In this document: one piece after another, positions 57,739-64,000 of the stretch
Numbering within the stretch: the first letter of the stretch is position 1
Layout: the number at the start of each line of letters is the position of its first letter
Source of the DNA: Cycas panzhihuaensis
Taxonomy: Eukaryota > Cycadophyta
Length of the DNA: 64,000 nt
Assembly: GCA_023213395.1 (NCBI GenBank)
Contig: CM041465.1
Location: 163,191,741 to 163,255,740, forward strand
Direction of reading: 5' to 3'
Notes under the pieces: model-generated
The model's database searches: none
The model's input: the letters and a program-made list of their open reading frames with translations, nothing else
What the model was told of the DNA's origin: nothing
Position numbers and translations under genes: made by a program

Positions 57739-58106
57739 TATAAATAGAGAATTTCCTTGAAATGTAACTAAAAATAGTAAAGTGCTTAAAAGTAAAGAAA
57801 TGCAATCAAAGCACCAAAAAAAGGTAATATAAATGCACTCAACAAACAGACAATATATCCCACTTCACCTTTGGGACATGCATAAATGTCCTAATTGGGA
57901 CTCTAACTACCTCAACAATTAAAATTTTTTATTGATGATAGATTTCAATATGCTTTTTCACTAGTTTATATAGGGGTCATCATGTAGTAAGCCCTTCACT
58001 AGTGCCCTTTTAGAGGATGGAACCAATGTATAAAATGATTTCAAAGATTTTTTTTGACTTTACAACCCTCTAGACAATAGAAAATAGAGTCTAACACTTT
58101 AGATAA

Positions 58107-58125
58107 GACTCAATTCTGATATCAG
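58107..58125 (-). other. Candidate primer binding site of E10
   Basis: The minus strand reads CTGATATCAGAATTGAG, resembling TGGTATCAGAGC with changes, about 370 bases upstream of the gag start. Confidence 0.5.
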
Positions 58126-59949
58126 ATTACAAAGATATGTATTAAAAACTTTTATAAAAAATTGACTTTTTAGCAAAAATAACTTAAAAGTACATTACCT
58201 TAATTTCATTTATTAAAAAGTCTATCAATATGAGTCAAAGGTAGTTATGTGACCCTCATTTTGATTGGGTATAAGTGTACTTCAATCAAGTATAGACTAA
58301 ACCAATTTTTGACCTCACTCGTGAAAGTTTTGGTGCTTAGAGTAGAGGTAGGTCTTGTTTTTCAGTAGTTGTCCTAAGAAGATCCCTATGCAAAAATGAA
58401 CTTGGTCATATTAAATATTGCATGTGACCTACTAGGACCGAGATTTGATACTTAGCTTCATAGGTTCACTAACAACTCTAATGTGGGGCTTATAGTAACT
58501 AATTTAGCCCAAAAAAGGATATAATCAATAGAGAAAACTCGGTATGATAGTTATTGACAAACGTAAAGGGGATTAGAGTGCAAATATATGAAAAAGATAT
58601 AATTTAAATATGATTTAAGGCTAGGCATAAACTTTAAGGTAGTATATGAGGTCGTACGGATGCCAATGATGTTGGGCGACTAGAACAGACACCAAAATAA
58701 TAAAAACAAGTTGTAAATATTAAATTTCTTAAAGAATAAGGTTTAAAACTTTAGAAAAAATAAAATGATAAAGTGCACTAATATAATATGAAGTGCGTAA
58801 TCATGTTTTTTTAGCTGTATGACTATAGGGATGACATAAAGAGTGTGAAAATCAAAATAAAGTGCTAAAGCCTGAGAAAAACATGTAGAAGATAGTCATA
58901 TAATTAATAGACAGATATATACTCATATTCACTTCATTAAATGGATCTAGTATGGTTTCTTCAATAGAATTTCATTGTGGTTGTACAAATACTGAAGGGT
59001 AAAAGACTAGGTTTAAGTGAAAGATTCAATTGAACGAAGCTGACCGCTAAGAGGAGGGCTGGAATGACTGAAATATTAGTAGATTTTAGTTGTAGGTGCT
59101 AATTTACTTCTTACATAGATGAAATCAATTGTGCAGAGGTAGACATGGATAAAGGATGGCACAAATAAGTTATATGGATGGAAAATTATAGAGTACATGC
59201 ATTGCAAGCTTCAATACTTCAGAATTTTAGTGATAAGCATGGTAATTGAAGGCTTTTCACATGTGAACTTTGTTTTTTACAAGAGGAGAGAGGAAAACAC
59301 ATAATAGTAGAGAGATACAGTCCCAAATCAATTGTAGTAATGTAGAGGAAGGCTATGGTAGGCTTTGAATGCTAAAAAATATAGACTTATAGCTTTCTAA
59401 AACTTTGTAGGATGAGTGGTGCCTCTCAAAGTAGCTTTTCCAAGTAGATCCTAGTGCATACAAGATAATGGACTCACATTCACAAAATATTAAATGAAAA
59501 TTATAGTAAAAAACTATGGTACTAAGTATTAATGAAATTAAAAATCAATGGAGAGTGTATATGTACTAAATGACTTGAATGATGATCAGTCTTCTCGCAA
59601 ATCCTTCATCTCTTAAGTATGGCTCTTCTCAAGGTCTTCTCCAAACCTTGGCACTTCAAACAAATGAATACTCCAACATGCTTCTAATGATTACTTTGAT
59701 ACTAGATGAAGGATTTATGGGAGTTAGAAGGAGCAACAACTATAATAAAGGGCAAACCAAACATCCAACATAATAGTGGCATTGATGAACATTAGAGTCT
59801 TCGAATCCTCTAAATTTATAGAAGAGAGTTAAGTGGAAACCCAATGTCTACCACTGACTAGTGTTTAGAAATGCCATTATAATATCCACTCGAAATATAG
59901 ATGAGGTCGACTAAGTTGGTTACACCAAACTCTATGTCATCATAGCTGA
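58126..59949. other. Unassigned interval: E10 5' LTR and E9 remains
   Basis: By position this should hold the E10 5' LTR and the E9 sequence between integrase and RT. I could not recognise either, and no gene or repeat pair is visible. AT-rich with no convincing frame. Confidence 0.4.
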
Positions 59950-61365
59950 CATGTGTTGATATTAGCCCTAATGGGAATTATCCAATAGAAACATTTGCTC
60001 CTATAACAAAGCTGATAACTATTCATATAGTTATAGCCTTGGCGGCTCAATACAAGTGGAATATTATGTAATTAAATGTAAAAAGTACCTTCCTAAGTGG
60101 TGATCTCAGTGAAGAAGTTTATATGAAGCAGCCATTTGGATATATAAAATAAGTTGAAGAACATTTGGTTTATAGACTAAAAAAGGTACTATATGGCCTA
60201 AAGGAAGCACTAAGAGTCTTGTATTCCAAATTAGATCAACACCTTTAGAAAGGAGGTTTTAAAAGGTGTGAAGAAAATCCAAGTCTTTATATAAAAGAAT
60301 GAAAAGACTTAATCACCATAATTGTGGTGTATGTAGATGATTTGATTATCATAGGAAATGACTAAGAGACTATCAAATAGATAAAAACACAAATGGAGAA
60401 GAATTTTGAAATGATCAACATAGGTGTACTTCATTACTACATTATCATAGAAGTCAATTAAGCAAAAAGTGGGTTCTTCATCTCAGAATCTAAACATATT
60501 AAAAATCTACTAAAAAGTTTTAAAATAGAGGAATGTAATATATGTGCTATACAAATGGAAGTTGGTTGTATTCTAACTTTTGATGAGAGTAAGTAACAAG
60601 AAAGTAAATGAAACTCTTTTTAGACAACTTGTTAGAAGTATCATTTACTTAATAGCCACTCATCTAGATATATCCTTCTCTATTGGATTTACTTCTAGGT
60701 TTATACATAATCTAAAAATTATCCAATAGAGTTTTGCAAAGAGAATCTTGAGATATAACAAAGGAACTATAAATTTTAGATTATAATACACTAAGATAAA
60801 TGAACCAAGTTTAATTAGATTCACTGTTGACTAGGCAAGAGAATCTCAATAAAGAAAGTTAGCATTTGGTTATTATTTTAGCCTTGGAATAGTTGTAACA
60901 TCATGGAGTAGTAAAAACTAGCCTATAGTAGCCCTATCCCCAACATAAACATAATACAAAGCTACTATAAGCATAACTTGTGAAACAATCTAGCGAAGGT
61001 GGCTTTTAAATGATCTAAACCAAGGTTGCCAAAAGGAAACCATAATCCATTATGAGAACAAAAGTATAATTAAACTTACAAAAAGTCCTATTTTTTATGC
61101 AAGGACCAAACATATAGAAATTCATAACCACTTCATTAAAGAAAAGGTCCAAAATAAGGAAATCAACTTGTAATATTGTAACAATGATCAATAAGTTGTT
61201 AACATATTTATAAAACCTCTATTAAAGGATAAATTTCAATATTTTAGGGATCTAGTTAGAATGAAAAATAAAGGATAAAATATTAAGGAAGGGTGTTACA
61301 ATATTAATGTTTTATATTAAAGGTTAAGTGTCATTGTCCCCTCTTTATAGTTTATTAGCACTAGT
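59950..61365 (+). mobile_element. E9 (right part): RT, RNase H, 3' LTR start
   Basis: The plus-strand copia resumes with RT at about 59960 and RNase H to about 61240. AAGGAAGGG (61285-61293) is the polypurine tract, and TGTTACAATATTAATG (61294) matches the start of the E9 5' LTR at 51359. About 70 bp of the 3' LTR are alignable. Confidence 0.7.
59957..61290 (+). pseudogene. RT and RNase H of E9
   Basis: The RT reads NYPIETFAPITKLITIHIVI, ALAAQYKWNIM, LNVKSTFLSGDLSEEVYMKQ, YRLKKVLYGLKEALRVLYSK, CEENPSLYIKE and IIVVYVDDLIIIGND, with an intact Tyr-Val-Asp-Asp (60330-60341). RNase H reads VTSWSSKN, ISITCETI, NKSIIKLTKSPIFYARTKHI and FIKPLLKDKFQYFRDLVRM. Stops are scattered, mainly at expected Gln and Trp. 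Confidence 0.83.
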
Positions 61366-62440
61366 TTTACTAAAAATTAGGAAACATTTGTCTCCTTGGT
61401 GATGAAATCTTAAGAGATGGTTAACATAAGATGCTAATAGTCACCAACCTATTCCCAGTTATAAATATTACATCAATATTTGACAAACTAGACCAACTAC
61501 TTCTAAATCTTTGGTTTTAGGGATATGACGAGATTTAACACAAGTAAATTATGTGAAGAGGGATCTACCTAAGTTGGTAAACACATAAAGTTGACAGATA
61601 AGGGTTTTATAGACACTAATCAATTATTAGGCCACAAGAAAGGAATATGTACAAAGGATAATGTTTAAAATCTAGTCATGTATTACATCTTAAAGGGCAC
61701 CTATGATGGTGTGAAGCTCAACTAGGTTATTTATAGCAATAGGAAGAAAGAAAAACACTTACACTCAAGATGAAATGGAAAATGAGAGTTTGAGTGTAAG
61801 ATTACTTCATGATTAGGAAAGTGTGAAAGGGCTGTGAGTTACTTGAAATAGAGTTCACATGAGATGAAATTCTACATGATGAAACAAGGGATAAAATAAT
61901 TGATAATTTAGGGATCTTATCTTAAAATGGGAATAAATGGCTATAAATAGTACTAGGTTCAAGATCAATTATAGATAAGCCCTTTATAGAGTGCATGCAT
62001 AATCTTGAAAGGCATTTATTAATATGATAGATTGGTAGGCACAAGTAAATAGGTAGTTGGAACTATAACAAAGATTAAAACTAGTGCGAGTATGAATAAA
62101 AGAAGCAAAAACTAAACTAGATATAAACTAGAAAAGGAAAAAAGCTTTTGTTATTTTCTTTCTTCTCTCTCTCTAAAAAATTGAGTGACAGATAAAGAAA
62201 GAAGGTGTAGTTCCCCCAAGTGATGAACTCAAGCGATATGGTAATTTATATTCATGTCAAAGTATAGTACCCCTAAGCAATAGGCATAGGGGGAGGTGAT
62301 AATATAAGTGGAGGAGAAACTCTATTATAAAGTATTCACAATAATATGAGGTAAGAGTGAGGTGATTAGGGAAAGATCTAAGGGATGTATGCATCTAAAC
62401 CATGAGTGTAAGGAGTATAAATTATAGCTCTATAAAGCAA
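61366..62440. other. Unassigned AT-rich interval
   Basis: This is the end of the E9 LTR and unknown sequence up to E11. No domain, repeat partner or RNA gene was seen. Confidence 0.4.
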
Positions 62441-62449
62441 TATGGGCAT

Positions 62450-63130
62450 TCATGGGGATTTTTGTGATGGAATAGACTATTATATCATGATTGTACTCTC
62501 AAATTATTAACATTGGGCTTGTATCTACTCTAAGCCTCTACAGGAGTTTAATTTACTAGGACCTTAGTTGGACTTCTATTCAATAAATATACAACAATAC
62601 TTACTACTTTAGCCCAAAATTCATCATGCAATTCTTTAGCCTTAAGCATGCATCTACCCATTTATATAATAGTCCTTATCTTTCTCTCAAAGACACCATT
62701 TTGTTGAGTATAAAGTATTGAGAATTGCCTTCTAATTCTTGCTCTATTGTAAACCTCTCTGAAGTCATTAGAAATAAACACTTCCCTATTATCTGAATGG
62801 AGGATTTTTAACTTACAACTACTTTATCTCTTAGCCATAGTTCTAAATTCAATAAATTTTAAGAATGCCTCTAATTTTTTTCTTAAGAAAGTATACCTAA
62901 ATTATTCTTATATAATCATCTACTAAAATCATAAACTTCCTAGCATTACTAATGGATGGTGTCTTCATTGGTCCACACAAATCAATATATATTAGCTCAA
63001 TAGAGTGCTTGGATTAGTGCTTAGAATCTATAAATAAATTTCTATACTACTTCCTATAAACATAATCTTTACACAAATCTTTATTCCCTTTAATAAAAGA
63101 AAGTTTTCTTACCATGTTTTTCTTTCTTAT
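62450..63130 (-). pseudogene. Integrase remnant of E11
   Basis: The minus strand reads YTQQNGVFERKIRTII with the catalytic Glu, then [34 protein letters not shown] and SRYKPNVNNLRV near 62480. Upstream (62780-63110) the core is broken by stops. Reading is lost below 62450. Confidence 0.75.
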
Positions 63131-63210
63131 ACTGAAAAGACTACTATAATTTAGGTGACCATATTAATGATGCCATAACACACTCTCATCATCAATTAAA
63201 ATACAAGTGA

Positions 63211-64000
63211 CTAAATTTGAGGATAAAGGACTAACTTAAATAATTTATCTTTTATTATTTTACCTTTGGCAACCAACATACAATTTCTCACCTTATCTCC
63301 AATCTCATATTTATCATTATCAAAGATAACTCTATACTTTTGTTCTATTATTTGACCAACAAACAATAAATTCCTCTTTAAACTAATAATAAACAACACA
63401 CAATGAATATTTTTATTCTGACTTAAATCTATTTGAAGTGTCACCACTCCTTGTCCTTGGACATCTTGAGTATTATTATCTCCAAAGGTTATTATCCTCT
63501 TCCTGTCATCTTTCTTAATTTTCAAAAACAAGTCAACATTATAAAACATGTAAGTGGAGCATCCAAAATCTATGTACCATTCATCATTCTTTATTTGAGC
63601 ACTTAAACTAGTATAGACTAGGTTCTCATTCCCTGACCTCTCTATGGTTGCATTTACTAATTTATTCCTTTTACCATGACACTCATTTAAATAGTGTCCA
63701 TGAATTCCATAATTATAGCATGATGGCATAAAACCTCTTCCTCTACTTCTTTCTTAAGGTGTAGGATCTCTATTATTTCCTCTTCTTCTCATGCAGTTTC
63801 TTCCATAAGATCTTCATGAATTTCTAACATTTCTAGAATTTGAAGCTTGAAATTTTTGAGTTTAAAAATTTTAAGGATTTGATTTCCTAAATCTCCTCCT
63901 CAAGTGTGTCATCAAGGCAAATGATTGCTCTAGATTCTCATTGGAACTTTACTTTCTTTCCACTACTATGAGTAGCACAGTAAGCAACTGATTAACTATA
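63211..64000 (-). pseudogene. Gag C-terminus, protease and preintegrase of E11
   Basis: From 63729 a 172-codon frame is open. The knuckle CYNYGIHGHYLNEC has Tyr for the second Cys. The protease site WYIDFGCSTYMF keeps Asp but has Phe for Ser. IHCVLFIISLKRNLLFVGQI ends the protease region. Upstream to 64000 lies Arg/Asn-rich Gag C-terminus with FALMTHLRRRFRKSNP and a stop just before the frame. The start lies outside the window. Confidence 0.82.

Larger units (their letters stand above)
53971..58125 (-). mobile_element. E10: Ty1/copia, truncated in RNase H, inserted in E9
   Basis: The minus-strand order is PBS-like (58107-58125), gag start 57738, gag, protease, integrase, RT and partial RNase H, ending at 53971. 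The gag start (MTINLGNVIIPKFDGSNFLN) is close to that of E7, but its leader is only about 370 bp against 3.6 kb in E7. The 3' end, including RNase H C-terminus and 3' LTR, is missing. A 5' LTR presumably lies above 58125 but has no partner to compare. Confidence 0.78.
62450..64000 (-). mobile_element. E11: Ty1/copia fragment, cut by the window edge
   Basis: Minus-strand gag C-terminus, zinc knuckle, protease, preintegrase and integrase. It is truncated in integrase at about 62.45 kb and runs beyond the window on the right. LTRs are not in view. Confidence 0.75.

Noticed and set aside
1-64000. tRNA genes, rRNA, CRISPR arrays or bacterial-type operons
   Set aside because: No cloverleaf boxes beyond the primer binding sites, no spaced direct repeats of CRISPR type, and no prokaryotic gene organisation were seen.

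Overview
This window reads as repeat-dominated nuclear DNA of a seed plant with a large, transposon-filled genome. The reasons are plant-type Ty1/copia and Ty3/gypsy pol remnants, tRNA-Met-type primer binding sites, a plant-type histone H2A pseudogene, a DUF4283/zinc-knuckle remnant, very high A+T, and near absence of CpG outside one insertion. I see no intact host gene, no tRNA or rRNA gene and no CRISPR. Every coding trace is a broken retroelement or a pseudogene. The species cannot be named from the sequence.

Layout, with element names E1-E11 used throughout. E1 (445-5551, +) is a gag-only LTR element with matching LTRs and a 3.6-kb leader that contains an antisense histone H2A pseudogene. 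E2 (about 6.83-11.5 kb, +) is a decayed copia with gag to RNase H and a candidate 3' LTR start. E3 (about 11.7-14.2 kb, -) is a copia fragment with gag, protease and integrase. E4 (about 16.5-18.85 kb, -) is a DUF4283/CCHC protein remnant, probably ORF1 of a non-LTR element. E5 (20209-27828, +) is a complete copia with 299-bp LTRs, a perfect 5-bp target duplication AGTTT, PBS, polypurine tract and all domains, but inactivated.

From 27.8 to 51.2 kb there is a three-layer nest. An old gypsy, E6 (-), has its integrase and RNase H end at 27.87-30.26 kb and its RT and RNase H start at 50.53-51.2 kb. It was split by copia E7 (30259-50525, +, 363/364-bp LTRs). E7 was in turn hit in its leader by a younger, CpG-rich, Tat-like gypsy E8 (33804-45470, -). 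Two large TA/TG/TATG microsatellites lie at 29.10-30.12 kb (inside E6) and 31.77-32.37 kb (inside the E7 leader).

From 51.36 to 61.4 kb copia E9 (+) is interrupted by copia E10 (-). Both are cut at one head-to-head junction at about 53,970. At the right edge a further minus-strand copia, E11 (about 62.45-64.0 kb), runs out of the window.

The elements do not cooperate as a pathway; the region is a layered record of insertions. Many premature stops sit where Gln, Trp or Arg is expected, and several zinc-knuckle Cys/His are replaced by Tyr. Both are what C-to-T decay of methylated DNA would leave. The most unusual items are the H2A pseudogene inside an LTR element, the unequal and mosaic LTRs of E8, the RNase H reading that resumes across a 20-kb insertion, and the head-to-head E9/E10 breakpoint.
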